A stretch of 35,651 nucleotides of DNA from Pusillimonas sp. MFBS29. GTDB taxonomy: Bacteria > Pseudomonadota > Gammaproteobacteria > Burkholderiales > Burkholderiaceae_B. Under the pieces are notes generated by a model, which saw only the letters and a list, made by a program, of their open reading frames with translations, did not search any database and had not been told where the DNA came from. The DNA is taken from assembly GCF_020687695.1 (NCBI RefSeq), contig NZ_JAJEWL010000014.1, forward strand, positions 1 through 35,651. Reading direction: 5' to 3'. How positions within the stretch are numbered: the stretch's first letter is position 1; each line of letters starts with the position of its first letter. This document shows, in pieces, positions 16,410 through 25,053 of this stretch. The position numbers were made by a program, and so were the translations under genes.

Positions 16410-18710
16410 CTAACCGGTCGAACGTTCATAATCGGCCCTGGGCATGTCGGCGGGAGCCGCGCGCACTCTTGCTTTTTTACCGCTGCGCAATAAACGCAGG
16501 CCATTAGCCACAACCAGTAGGCTGGCACCCATATCTGCAAAGACGGCCATCCACATGGTCGCTCCGCTAAAAATGGCGAGGTAGAAAAATATTACCTTGA
16601 TGCCGATTGCGAAGCTTATGTTTTGCCATAGCACTGCATGGGTTTTGCGCGATAACTCCACTGTTGTCGCAATGCGATGCAGGTCATCGTTCATAATGAC
16701 CACGTCGGCTGCTTCCATGGCGATATCCGTACCTGCAGCGCCCATGGCAAAACCTATATCGGCTTGAGCCAGTGCTGGCGCATCGTTAATGCCATCGCCC
16801 GTCATCCCGGTCAAGCCGTAGTGCTTTTGCATTTCTTGAATCGCGGCAAGTTTGTCTTGCGGTAAGAGATTGCCGCGCACGTCCTCGATACCTGCTTGGT
16901 GGCCGATGGTTTTTGCTGTCGCACTATTGTCGCCCGTTAGCATAACGGGTGTGACCCCAAGCGCCTTAAGGTCTGCAATAGCCGCTCGCGAGGATTCTTT
17001 AATCGTGTCGGCGACGGCAAAAAGGGCTAGCACTGCCTCGTTGGAGGCGAACAGCGTAACGGTTCGCCCCGCTTCCTCATGAGCCTTAAGAAGCGCTTCG
17101 AGCTCGGCGCTACACTGTTCACGCTCCTCGATCAAGCGATGGTTGCCTAACACGTAGTCCTCGCCCGCCACTGCGCCTTTGACTCCGCGGCCAGGAAGCG
17201 CCTCAAAGCCATCAACGTCATTGAAGGGCAGGTTCAATCCTGCGGCAATAGCTTTGGATACGGGATGGTCGGAACGACCGGCCAGGCTTGCCGCCATCGC
17301 GGCTACGCGTTCTTTTGAAACAATAGGGGAGATTACCTCCCATTCGACCAATTCTGGCTTGCCTACGGTTATCGTGCCGGTTTTATCCAATGCAACGGCT
17401 TTGAGTTTGCGCGCCTCTTCGAGGTAGGTGCCACCCTTGATCAGAATTCCTCGACGGGCTGCCGCAGCCAAACCGCTGACAACCGTCACGGGCGTAGAGA
17501 TGACCAGCGCGCACGGGCAGGCAATGACCAACAAGACCAATGCCTTATAGATGGCTTGCAACCAAGTCCAATCAAAGAGCAGGGGGCCGGCTAACGCCAC
17601 GGCCAACGCCATGATGAAAACAGCTGGCGTATAGATGGCGGCAAATTTGTCCACAAAGCGTTGCGTCGGCGCGCGGCTGCCCTGCGCCTGCTCCACGGCA
17701 TGAATGATTCGGGCCAGCGTCGAATCGCTCGCCACAGCGGTGACCTCAAACTCCAGGGAGCCAGACTCATTAATGGTGCCGGCAAACACCGGGTCACCGA
17801 TGGCTTTTTCAACGGGAATGCTTTCGCCTGTTACAGGGGCTTGATTGATCGCACTTGCTCCCGCCGTGACCGTGCCGTCTAAGGCCACCCGTTCACCTGG
17901 CTTGATACGCACGATTGTGCCGAGCGAGACATCCTTGGCTGGCATCACGTGCCAATTACCGCCCGTCTGGCGAACCTCGGCCGTTTCTGGCGCAAGGTCC
18001 AGAAGACCTTTAATCGCATTTCGTGCCCGATCCACGGCGCGAGCCTCTATTAATTCAGCGATAGCATACAAGGCCATGACCATGGCCGCTTCAGCCCATT
18101 GGCCGATTAAGAAGGCTCCTGTGACTGCGACGGTCATCAAGGCATTAATGTTAAGCCTGCCGTGGCGAAGAGCAAAAAAGCCCTTCATGTAAGTATCGAG
18201 TCCGGCCAGCCAAATCCCGATAACGGCTATCGCCATTCCAGCGATTTGCCACGGCTGGGTGTCAGGAGCGAGAAACGAAAGACTCTCCGCTCCGAAGGCA
18301 AAAACGAGCGCAAACACCAAGCGGGTAATGCCGCTCGAAAATCCGTGCTCCTGGTCACTGTGCGCCCCGGAGATGTCACCACTGTCGCCTGGTTTTGATA
18401 TTTCTTTCGGATCAAAACCGATTTTACGTATCGCGGTCAAAGCCAACGGCAACACGTCAGTTGGTGCATCGATAACCAATGTGCGCGCGCCAAGCTGAAA
18501 GCCCAAGCTACGGATACCAGTAACCGGTTCGAGCGCGCGACGAATTTCAGACTCTTCAGCGGAGCAGTCCATGGTGGCAATGCGATAGGCAGTCGCGGAA
18601 CCGTTTTTCCGTGGCATCTGCGGCGGCTCAGTGGGTTGGCTAGTGTGGCCGTGTGCGTGACCGCAACACGATGCGATCGTTTTGTCGAGGGTTGGCTGAG
18701 GATTTTTCAT
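16410..18710 (-). CDS. cadA: Zn/Cd/Pb-translocating P-type ATPase (CadA/ZntA/PbrA family)
   Basis: The 766-residue P1B-type ATPase has an N-terminal part with a Cys-Cys/His cluster (SCCGHAHGH) and a metal-binding domain with MDCSAEESE, where relatives with CxxC have a second Cys and this has Glu. The transmembrane metal site is CPC ([10 protein letters not shown]). Phosphorylation motif DKTGT, nucleotide-binding SDHPVSKAI and hinge TGDGINDAP are all present. The MDCxxEE form is typical of PbrA/CadA pumps for Pb, Cd and Zn. It is preceded by a MerR-type promoter and followed by lspA. Confidence 0.94.
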   Translation of the reverse strand: MKNPQPTLDKTIASCCGHAHGHTSQPTEPPQMPRKNGSATAYRIATMDCSAEESEIRRALEPVTGIRSLGFQLGARTLVIDAPTDVLPLALTAIRKIGFDPKEISKPGDSGDISGAHSDQEHGFSSGITRLVFALVFAFGAESLSFLAPDTQPWQIAGMAIAVIGIWLAGLDTYMKGFFALRHGRLNINALMTVAVTGAFLIGQWAEAAMVMALYAIAELIEARAVDRARNAIKGLLDLAPETAEVRQTGGNWHVMPAKDVSLGTIVRIKPGERVALDGTVTAGASAINQAPVTGESIPVEKAIGDPVFAGTINESGSLEFEVTAVASDSTLARIIHAVEQAQGSRAPTQRFVDKFAAIYTPAVFIMALAVALAGPLLFDWTWLQAIYKALVLLVIACPCALVISTPVTVVSGLAAAARRGILIKGGTYLEEARKLKAVALDKTGTITVGKPELVEWEVISPIVSKERVAAMAASLAGRSDHPVSKAIAAGLNLPFNDVDGFEALPGRGVKGAVAGEDYVLGNHRLIEEREQCSAELEALLKAHEEAGRTVTLFASNEAVLALFAVADTIKESSRAAIADLKALGVTPVMLTGDNSATAKTIGHQAGIEDVRGNLLPQDKLAAIQEMQKHYGLTGMTGDGINDAPALAQADIGFAMGAAGTDIAMEAADVVIMNDDLHRIATTVELSRKTHAVLWQNISFAIGIKVIFFYLAIFSGATMWMAVFADMGASLLVVANGLRLLRSGKKARVRAAPADMPRADYERSTG

Positions 18711-18735
18711 AGTGGATTTCCTTTGATGCCGCTAT

Positions 18736-18767
18736 TAGAAACCCTACAGTGGCTTTAGGGTCAAGTG
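18736..18767 (-). promoter_or_regulatory. MerR-type (PbrR/CadR) promoter and operator of cadA
   Basis: On the + strand, ACCCT at 18741 and AGGGT at 18757-18761 form the arms of a 21-bp imperfect dyad. Read on the - strand, TTGACC is the -35, TCTAAT the -10, and the spacer is 19 bp, longer than the usual 17. This extended spacer with the dyad inside it is the signature of MerR-family activation. The arms match sites bound by PbrR and CadR in other bacteria. It lies about 30 bp upstream of cadA. Confidence 0.82.
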
Positions 18768-18824
18768 TTTTTTATTCTCTTGTCATCTATCGCCGTCGCG
18801 TCAACTAGCGGGGGCAGTAGTTGC

Positions 18825-18830
18825 TAGAAT
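18825..18830 (+). promoter_or_regulatory. Likely -10 box of the tRNA gene
   Basis: TAGAAT lies 12 bp before the tRNA 5' end, a good -10 position for a tRNA with a short leader. A weak -35 (TCAACT, 18801-18806) is 18 bp upstream. Confidence 0.45.
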
Positions 18831-18841
18831 GCTGCTGACTT

Positions 18842-18915
18842 GGAGAGGTAGCTCAGAGGTCAGAGTGCGTCTTTCAATGACGAAGTCGGGAGTTCGACTC
18901 TTCCCCTCTCCACCA
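18842..18915 (+). tRNA. tRNA with anticodon TCA (UGA-reading or degenerate)
   Basis: The 74-nt sequence folds as a cloverleaf. The acceptor is GGAGAGG with CCTCTCC, discriminator A and encoded CCA. The D arm is GCTC/GAGT, and the T arm GGGAG/CTTCC encloses the loop TTCGACT. The anticodon arm has only four clear pairs (CGTC/GACG) around a seven-base loop TTTCAAT, with T33 and A37, which places TCA at 34-36. TCA reads UGA. The shortened stem argues that it could be a decaying tRNA. The discriminator A and lack of a long variable arm do not fit a bacterial tRNA-Sec. Confidence 0.75.
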
Positions 18916-19005
18916 ATAGCCGCGGCATAGCTAATTCAGGCCGCTTTTCCGTAGAAGGTAAAGTCTAATTTTCAAAGACCTTACGTCCATGATCAGTGTG
19001 ACTCC

Positions 19006-20583
19006 ATGACCAAGTCAGCGCGTCAGCCTTATCGGCAATGTAGCCAGATCATTCCAATACACGTAGGCCTTTATCTAGGCTCCTTTTTATTAGGCATGTT
19101 ATCGGTACTGGCCTTTGCACCGTTTAATCTGGCATGGGTATCGGTTTTGACCTTAGCAGGTCTTTTCGGTTTGCTGTCCCAAACGCGCTGGACGCTTAAC
19201 CCCACGCTCGTCGGGTTTATGTTTGGGGTAGGTGTCTTCGGTGCAGGAGTGAATTGGATTTACGTGAGTCTCCACACCTACGGAGGCATGTCTACATCAT
19301 CCGCTGCGCTCGCAACGTTATTGTTTTGCGCGGTGCTAGCTCTTTTCCCGGCATTATTTGGTTTTGTGGGAAGCCGCCTTATCCGTAAAACGCAGGGTGT
19401 TTGGATTCTGGCCCCTGTTTGGGTGACGTGCGAGTGGCTACGTGGTGTGCTTTTTGGTGGCTTCCCTTGGCTAACATTTGGATATACACAAGGTTTTACT
19501 AGCCCGTTGTCTGGGTATGCCCCGGTGTTCGGTGTATACGGGGTTTCCTTTGTTGTGGCTTTTAGTGCGACGATGCTGGTGTCCTGCATAGCGCATCCCA
19601 CCCGTGCTTGGCTAAAATTAGGCCTTCTCGGGAGCATCTGGGCCGCTGGCTGGGGGCTTCAGCAATTGGATTGGTCGCAGCCCGTGGGGTCGCCCGTCTC
19701 CGTGTCCTTACTCCAGGGGAATGTGCCACAAGACAAAAAATGGCGTGCGGATGAAATTGAAAATACATTAAGAAACTATGTTCAATTAGCTCGATCCTCG
19801 AAAAGCCAGCTAATTGTCCTACCGGAGACGGCAGCGCCGATGTTTTTCAACGAAATTCCAGCATGGTTCGGCGAGGAATTAACAACGATTGCGCTCGAAA
19901 ATGGAGGTGATATTATTTTTGGCGTGCCTGAACAAATTCCAGGTGAAGCCAGCGCCACTTTGCAATTTAACAGTGCGGTAAGCATTGGTAATGTGCCACC
20001 CCAACGGTATCGTAAGCAACATTTGGTGCCGTTCGGTGAATTCATCCCTTTTGTAGAGCTGTTTTCCTGGATTCCCGAAGTCCTTCAAATTCCGATGGCC
20101 AACTTTTCAGCCGGCGCATCAGAGCAGCCAGTCATGCAGATAGCGGGACAGCGCATCGCGGTCAATATCTGTTTTGAGAACGTGTTCGGCGAAGAAATTA
20201 TTAGGCCGGCCGCCGATGCGACCTTACTGCTGAATTTGAGCAACTTGGCGTGGTTTGGTCGTTCACTTGCTCCTGCACAGTTTGTCGAAATCAGCCAAAT
20301 GCGAGCCATGGAAAATGGACGGTATATGCTGCTTGCAACGAATACAGGGCCGACCGCAATCATTGATGCGAAAGGACGACTCGTGAAACAAATCGCCGGA
20401 TTCGAAAGAGGGGCTCTTACCGGGACGGCTCAAGGATATAAAGGCCGAACACCCTATAACATCGCGGGCAACTGGGCTATTTTAGTCCTTCTGTTTGGTC
20501 TAATCGGTATGGCCGCAATTGGTGGCAGGCTCGCCCGGGTTCGAACTAGACCAGGCAACCGAGCGATTGGTCCTAGCCAATGA
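19006..20583 (+). CDS. lnt: Apolipoprotein N-acyltransferase Lnt
   Basis: The 525-residue protein has N-terminal membrane spans followed by a nitrilase-type domain. The catalytic triad is visible: Glu in LIVLPETAAP, Lys in RYRKQHLVPFGEF and Cys in VNICFENVFGEE. Lnt adds the third acyl chain to lipoproteins. Its start has no strong ribosome site. It lies near lspA on the opposite strand, so the island carries both the second and third lipoprotein-maturation enzymes. The usual chromosomal lnt is likely elsewhere, so this is probably an extra copy. Confidence 0.93.
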   Translation: MTKSARQPYRQCSQIIPIHVGLYLGSFLLGMLSVLAFAPFNLAWVSVLTLAGLFGLLSQTRWTLNPTLVGFMFGVGVFGAGVNWIYVSLHTYGGMSTSSAALATLLFCAVLALFPALFGFVGSRLIRKTQGVWILAPVWVTCEWLRGVLFGGFPWLTFGYTQGFTSPLSGYAPVFGVYGVSFVVAFSATMLVSCIAHPTRAWLKLGLLGSIWAAGWGLQQLDWSQPVGSPVSVSLLQGNVPQDKKWRADEIENTLRNYVQLARSSKSQLIVLPETAAPMFFNEIPAWFGEELTTIALENGGDIIFGVPEQIPGEASATLQFNSAVSIGNVPPQRYRKQHLVPFGEFIPFVELFSWIPEVLQIPMANFSAGASEQPVMQIAGQRIAVNICFENVFGEEIIRPAADATLLLNLSNLAWFGRSLAPAQFVEISQMRAMENGRYMLLATNTGPTAIIDAKGRLVKQIAGFERGALTGTAQGYKGRTPYNIAGNWAILVLLFGLIGMAAIGGRLARVRTRPGNRAIGPSQ

Positions 20584-20829
20584 TGGTTCCCCCGACATTG
20601 CCGTACGTCCCTGACACATCAGTGTCGACATCCTCTGGCAGGACTGTGCCCAAGTTCGTGCTGAGAAGCAGCATCCTGCTTGCCTTAAACCTATACTGCC
20701 ACGCGTCAAGTTGACGGGGTGAGGAAAGCGGTGTTCGCGACACGAAAGTCTCGACCTAGGACGGCTATTACCTTTAAGCTCAAATCGTTATTGAATCCTT
20801 AGAAAAAGCCACACCCACACCCAGATGGA
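20584..20829. other. Intergenic region after lnt, nothing recognised
   Basis: No open frame with family features was seen. A short hairpin GACAC-ATCA-GTGTC lies near 20611-20624, without a T-run. Confidence 0.4.
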
Positions 20830-21371
20830 GTTTGCGGGCCAAGCGCGTAGCCAGTACAATCTCTCACGCGATGAAAAAACTGCTTCTCCTCTTTATGCTC
20901 GTCATGCTTCCGCTCCAAGCCTCTTGGGCGGTAGTGAGCGTGTATTGCCTGCCGGAGCAATCCGCGTGCGTAACTCCCTGTTATGGCGATGCGCAAGAGG
21001 TTCTGGTCGATGCAAGCAGCAGTGGAGAAAAAAATACATCCACCACGGCAAAGGCCGACCACAACGTGCATTCTTGTCACGTCTACTGTATGTCTCTAAT
21101 CGGGGTTTCACATACAGACACATTCCTTTCTTCCTCCAGCTTAGCCCATCGATTTATTGATTCGCGGCCTCCATTAGCACCAATCAGTGAACGGCCCGAG
21201 CGGCCCAAGTGGTCAGACGTAGCCTAAGTTGGTACGTCGCTGATTCGTTCTCACCGTCCATCTCATTCCGAGCCGTCGAGTCCTTGCCTCGATCGTACAG
21301 ACTGCGCGTGTTAGGCGCGCTCTAGCTCGAAAGAGAGTCCCGCTGTAACGCTACGTCTACTGCCAGCTTTG
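20830..21371 (+). repeat. Direct repeat, copy 2 (czcI cassette)
   Basis: This is the partner of 831-1369, in the same orientation. Differences are scattered substitutions plus one codon insertion, and both coding and non-coding parts are conserved, as expected for a fairly recent duplication. It ends about 100 bp before the oxidase operon. Confidence 0.85.
20871..21227 (+). CDS. CzcI-like periplasmic metal-resistance protein, copy 2
   Basis: The 118-residue protein is roughly 85% identical by eye to the protein at 872-1225. It has the same signal peptide and the same ERPERPKWSDVA ending. Metal-ligand-like residues differ slightly: it has SACVTPCYGD where copy 1 has SLYVTPCYDD, so it carries one more Cys, and NVHSCHVYC in place of VHSCHGYC. 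The next gene is the oxidase subunit at 21473, not czcCBA. Confidence 0.7.
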   Translation: MKKLLLLFMLVMLPLQASWAVVSVYCLPEQSACVTPCYGDAQEVLVDASSSGEKNTSTTAKADHNVHSCHVYCMSLIGVSHTDTFLSSSSLAHRFIDSRPPLAPISERPERPKWSDVA

Positions 21372-21472
21372 TGCCGATGTACTGGCTCATTGCCTGCGAT
21401 TGCCAGATTGGTTGTTGATATTCATTTTTGCAAGATCAACGGCGGCCATATCCCTGAAATAGAAGGAATCTC

Positions 21473-23116
21473 ATGAACCCGACAGCCGTATTATTGGCTA
21501 CTTTTATTTTGTCTATCGTAGGGCTGTTTGCCTTCATCTGGTCGATGCGCAAAGGCCTGTTCGATGCGACATCTAGCGGTGCACGTTCTATATTTTCAAA
21601 AGACGAAATTGGCCAGACCGAAGAGCCGTCCGCCACTGCTCAACAACGCCGCAGTTTACAAGGTGTCACCAACGCGAACGAACGTGACAGTGTGTCGCAA
21701 GAGGGCGTTTCTCCCACCGAAATCGCCGCTCGTGAAGCCGCCGATCGTTCAAGCGCTCTTCCCGCCTACGTACTTTTTGCCTGTGCTGCCGTCTGGCTGG
21801 TAGTGGCATCGGCCGCCGGCTTGCTCGCATCGGTCAAACTGCATGCGCCCGATTTGTTGACCGATACCGCCTGGCTCACGTTTGGCCGATTGCGAACCAT
21901 TCACCTGAATGGCGTGGCGTATGGCTGGGCGCCCATGGGCCTGCTCGGGTTGGCTATTTGGCTGTTGCCGCGCTTGCTTCATACGCCATTGCAAGGCGGG
22001 CGCCTGGTAATTCTGGGCGCGGCTCTGTGGAACGGCGGGTTAATCGCTGGTCTGGGTGGCCTTGCGGTAGGCATTAGCGCCGGCATGGAGTGGCTTGAAA
22101 TTCCCTGGCAAATCGGCAGCTTGTTTGCCATAGGCGGCATGCTGATTGGCTTGCCCCTGGTATTCATGCTGCCGCGGCGTAAAGTCCATCATTTGTACGT
22201 TTCGGTTTGGTATATGGGCGCGGCGCTGTTCTGGTTCCCGATTCTGTATATTGTGGCCAAGATCCCAGGCGTGCACTTCGGCGTCGAGCAGGCGACCATG
22301 AACTGGTGGTACGGACATAGTGTATTGGGTTTGTTCTACACGCCGATGTCCATCGCCATTATTTACTACCTGCTGCCTAAAATCATTGGGCGTCCGGTGC
22401 GCTCGTATAACTTGTCCTTGCTGGGATTCTGGACCTTGGCGTTCTTTTATGGACAGGTCGGCGCGCATCACCTGATTGGTGGCCCAATCCCTGAATGGCT
22501 CATCACCTTGTCCATTGTCCAGAGTGTCATGATGATCATTCCGGTGCTGGCGTTTTCTATTAATCAGCACTTGACGCTCAAGGGGTATTTCAGCGCTCTG
22601 AAGCACTCGCCCGTATTGCGTTTCATCTTTTTCGGCGCCTGCATGTATACCGTGGCATCAGTGCAAGGGTCGCTCGAAGCATTGCGCTCTTTGAACGCCG
22701 TTACTCACTTCACGCACTTCACCGTCGCTCATGCCCATTTAGGCATGTATGGTTTTGTATCGATGGTGATTTTTGGCGGAATTTATTTCGCCATGCCCCG
22801 CGTAGTCAATATGCCGTGGCCTAAACCAGCTCTGATTTCCTGGCACTTCTGGCTGGTTGTCGCCGGTTTTTCGATCTACATCATTACGCTTAGCATTGGC
22901 GGCATCTTGCAAGGCTTGGTTTTGCTTGATCCTGCGCGTCCCTTCATGGACTCGGTTGCCGTGACCTTGCCGTGGCTTAAAGGTCGTTCGATCGGCGGTG
23001 CCATGATGACTCTGGGTCATTTGATCTTTGCCTACCATTTGGCCCTGATGATCATACGCTCCAGCTCTGTGCCGTCCTCAGTACCGGCTCCAGCCCCTCA
23101 ACAGATTACTGCCTGA
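21473..23116 (+). CDS. CcoS-CcoN fusion: C-family heme-copper oxidase subunit I
   Basis: The 547-residue protein has two parts. Residues 1-45 (one span, then WSMRKGLFDATSSGARSIF) resemble CcoS, the small assembly protein for cbb3 oxidases. A polar linker (46-95) leads to a CcoN-type catalytic subunit. Visible ligands are His144 (heme b), His282, His332 and His333 (CuB), and His420 and His422 (hemes). Tyr326 lies six residues before His332, the position of the cross-linked Tyr in cbb3 oxidases, which supports oxygen reduction rather than NO reduction. The start is backed by AAGGAA. It leads a five-gene operon. Confidence 0.9.
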   Translation: MNPTAVLLATFILSIVGLFAFIWSMRKGLFDATSSGARSIFSKDEIGQTEEPSATAQQRRSLQGVTNANERDSVSQEGVSPTEIAAREAADRSSALPAYVLFACAAVWLVVASAAGLLASVKLHAPDLLTDTAWLTFGRLRTIHLNGVAYGWAPMGLLGLAIWLLPRLLHTPLQGGRLVILGAALWNGGLIAGLGGLAVGISAGMEWLEIPWQIGSLFAIGGMLIGLPLVFMLPRRKVHHLYVSVWYMGAALFWFPILYIVAKIPGVHFGVEQATMNWWYGHSVLGLFYTPMSIAIIYYLLPKIIGRPVRSYNLSLLGFWTLAFFYGQVGAHHLIGGPIPEWLITLSIVQSVMMIIPVLAFSINQHLTLKGYFSALKHSPVLRFIFFGACMYTVASVQGSLEALRSLNAVTHFTHFTVAHAHLGMYGFVSMVIFGGIYFAMPRVVNMPWPKPALISWHFWLVVAGFSIYIITLSIGGILQGLVLLDPARPFMDSVAVTLPWLKGRSIGGAMMTLGHLIFAYHLALMIIRSSSVPSSVPAPAPQQITA

Positions 23117-23121
23117 TAGAT

Positions 23122-23826
23122 ATGGAAAACGAACGTAAACTTATAGTAGGTGCGATGGTGACGCTGTCTCTAGCGACGGCGGCAATGATTGTCGTGCCTT
23201 TTATGCAGCTTAAAGATGTGCCTGCGCCCGAAGCGCTAGCCCCCTATACCAGTGAGCAGCTACGCGGTCGCGAGGTCTATATCGCTAACGCGTGTATTGC
23301 CTGTCATACCCAGCAGCCTAGCACCACGGGCGCCGGCATAGCCGACGCCAGCCGTGGCTGGGGGCGCGCGTCGGTGGCCGCCGACTACCATTACGACAGT
23401 CCACCTTTACTCGGCACCATGCGCACCGGCCCTGACCTGTTTAATATTGGTGCGCGTCAGCCTAGCGCCGACTGGCATTTGGGGCATTTGTTCCAGCCGC
23501 GTGCTTATGTTCCAGGTAGCGTGATGCCTGCTTATCGCTATATGTTTGAGGTGAAAGACCCCGGCTCCGTAGCTAAGGGCGAACGCGTGGTTTCCTTGCC
23601 GCCGGGAGCGGTGGAAGAAGGCAAGGTCGTGGTCGCCAAACCCGAGGCCCTGGACCTGGTGGCCTATTTGCAAGGCCTGGATCGCACCTATACCGTGCTT
23701 TCTGCTGAAGAGGCCGAATGGGCCGCCAGCCGCCTGGCCCCTAGTCGCTTGGCTAAAGAGCCTGCCGAGGCGGTGACCGACACTAACGAATCAGGAAACA
23801 CCGATGAGACCAAAACAAACCCGTAG
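23122..23826 (+). CDS. CcoO-like membrane-anchored monoheme cytochrome c
   Basis: The 234-residue protein has one N-terminal span (about 8-27) and heme motif CIACH (58-62), preceded by GREVYIANA. It continues with RTGPDLFNIGARQPSADWH and a distal Met in PGSVMPAYRYMF, which are CcoO signatures. It is the second subunit of the oxidase and passes electrons to CcoN. Its heme needs the Ccm system encoded at 1495-7957. It starts 5 bp after subunit I, without a strong ribosome site. Its tail overlaps the next gene by 23 bp. Confidence 0.92.
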   Translation: MENERKLIVGAMVTLSLATAAMIVVPFMQLKDVPAPEALAPYTSEQLRGREVYIANACIACHTQQPSTTGAGIADASRGWGRASVAADYHYDSPPLLGTMRTGPDLFNIGARQPSADWHLGHLFQPRAYVPGSVMPAYRYMFEVKDPGSVAKGERVVSLPPGAVEEGKVVVAKPEALDLVAYLQGLDRTYTVLSAEEAEWAASRLAPSRLAKEPAEAVTDTNESGNTDETKTNP

Positions 23827-24421
23827 TTCCGAGCATGCCGATCCCAAAGAGCTGTATAACCCGGTCCCGCGTGTATTTCTGGGGCTGATCATCGGCCTTG
23901 TCGCGTGGGCGGTTTTTTACATTGTCAATGCTGATCCCACAGGGGTGGCGTCGCTAGGCGACCGTCGAGTTCCCGCAACCCTGGCGGCGGGCGCCGGTGG
24001 CGATGAGGGCAGTGTGGTCGACGGACGTCAAATTTATACCACTACCTGTCAGGCTTGCCATCAGGCAACCGGGCAAGGTTTGCCTGGCGTCTTTCCACCG
24101 TTGGCTGGCGCGTCCTGGGTTACTGGCGATGCCAATATTCCCGCGCAGATTGTGCTGCACGGCTTGACCGGGCCGATCGAGGTCGGCGACACCACTTACA
24201 ACGGCGCCATGCCGGGTTTCGGTACGCAATTGAACGACGCGCAAATCGCGGCCGTTCTTACTTTCATCCGGGCAGAGTGGGGCAACGACAGTCCTGCTGT
24301 CGAAACGGCAACGATTGAAGCCGCGCGCGCGGCGACAGCATCCCAGGCTGAGCCTTGGAGCAATGTCGCCGACATCCCTGCCACTGATGCGGGCGCGGCT
24401 CCGGCTGCAGAGCAGTCATGA
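23804..24421 (+). CDS. Membrane-anchored monoheme cytochrome c (in place of CcoP)
   Basis: The 205-residue protein has an N-terminal span (about 23-42) and one heme-c motif, CQACH (82-86), followed by QATGQGLPGVFPPLAG and a distal Met in NGAMPGFG. It occupies the operon position of CcoP but has one heme, not two. The C-terminal 50 residues are Ala-rich and low-complexity. It overlaps the neighbours on both sides (23 bp and 4 bp). It likely feeds electrons to the CcoO-like subunit. Confidence 0.9.
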   Translation: MRPKQTRSSEHADPKELYNPVPRVFLGLIIGLVAWAVFYIVNADPTGVASLGDRRVPATLAAGAGGDEGSVVDGRQIYTTTCQACHQATGQGLPGVFPPLAGASWVTGDANIPAQIVLHGLTGPIEVGDTTYNGAMPGFGTQLNDAQIAAVLTFIRAEWGNDSPAVETATIEAARAATASQAEPWSNVADIPATDAGAAPAAEQS

Positions 24422-25050
24422 CACACGGCGCCAGGACGCTGGTGGCCATCTTCGCCGTAATCGCCTTGGGGCTGCTGGCGTTTGGCGGGGTGACGCGCGG
24501 ATTCGCCGCAATCACCGCCGATGGCGTGCGCCGGATCGACCTGGAGCGAGCGCCGCGAACCTTGCCAGCCCTATCCATGATCGACCAGGCCGGCAAAACG
24601 CTGTCGCTGGCCGATTATGGCAGCGCTTCCGGTTATACGACCTTTGTCACGTTGCTCTACACCAGTTGCGACACCATCTGCCGTACAAGCGCATCGGGGC
24701 TAACGTTTCTACAGCAGGAAATACGCAACCGGGGCCTTGAAGGTCGTGTGCGTTTGTTGACGCTTAGCTTCGATCCGTTCAACGATACGCCTGCGGTGTT
24801 GGCCAAGCATGCCCGTAGCCTGGGGGCCGACGCATCACTGTGGCGCTCGGCAACGGTCACCCGGGCCACCGACCTGGAACCCATGCTCAAGTTGTTCGAC
24901 ATCGTGGTTATTCCTGATGGCCTGGGCGGATACTCGCACAATGCGGCGCTATTTCGTATTGACGAGCGCGGAAAGCTGATCAAAGCGTACGGTGTCGATC
25001 GTGCCGACCTGGCATTGGCCGACTATTTATATAATAAGTCGGAGCCGTAG
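24418..25050 (+). CDS. SCO1/SenC-family copper chaperone
   Basis: The 210-residue protein has an N-terminal span (about 8-25) and a thioredoxin-like domain with the SCO copper ligands Cys84 and Cys88 (SCDTIC, spacing C-x3-C) and His174 (GGYSHNAALF). SCO proteins supply copper to oxidase centres. It overlaps the cytochrome gene by 4 bp and so belongs to the oxidase operon. The PCuAC gene at 14475 is its likely functional partner. Confidence 0.92.
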   Translation: MTHGARTLVAIFAVIALGLLAFGGVTRGFAAITADGVRRIDLERAPRTLPALSMIDQAGKTLSLADYGSASGYTTFVTLLYTSCDTICRTSASGLTFLQQEIRNRGLEGRVRLLTLSFDPFNDTPAVLAKHARSLGADASLWRSATVTRATDLEPMLKLFDIVVIPDGLGGYSHNAALFRIDERGKLIKAYGVDRADLALADYLYNKSEP

Positions 25051-25053
25051 CCC

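Noticed and set aside
21414-21440. GTTGAT...ATCAAC inverted repeat upstream of the oxidase operon, possible FNR site
   Set aside because: The spacing between half-sites is 15 bp, whereas FNR boxes have TTGAT-N4-ATCAA. It may be chance.
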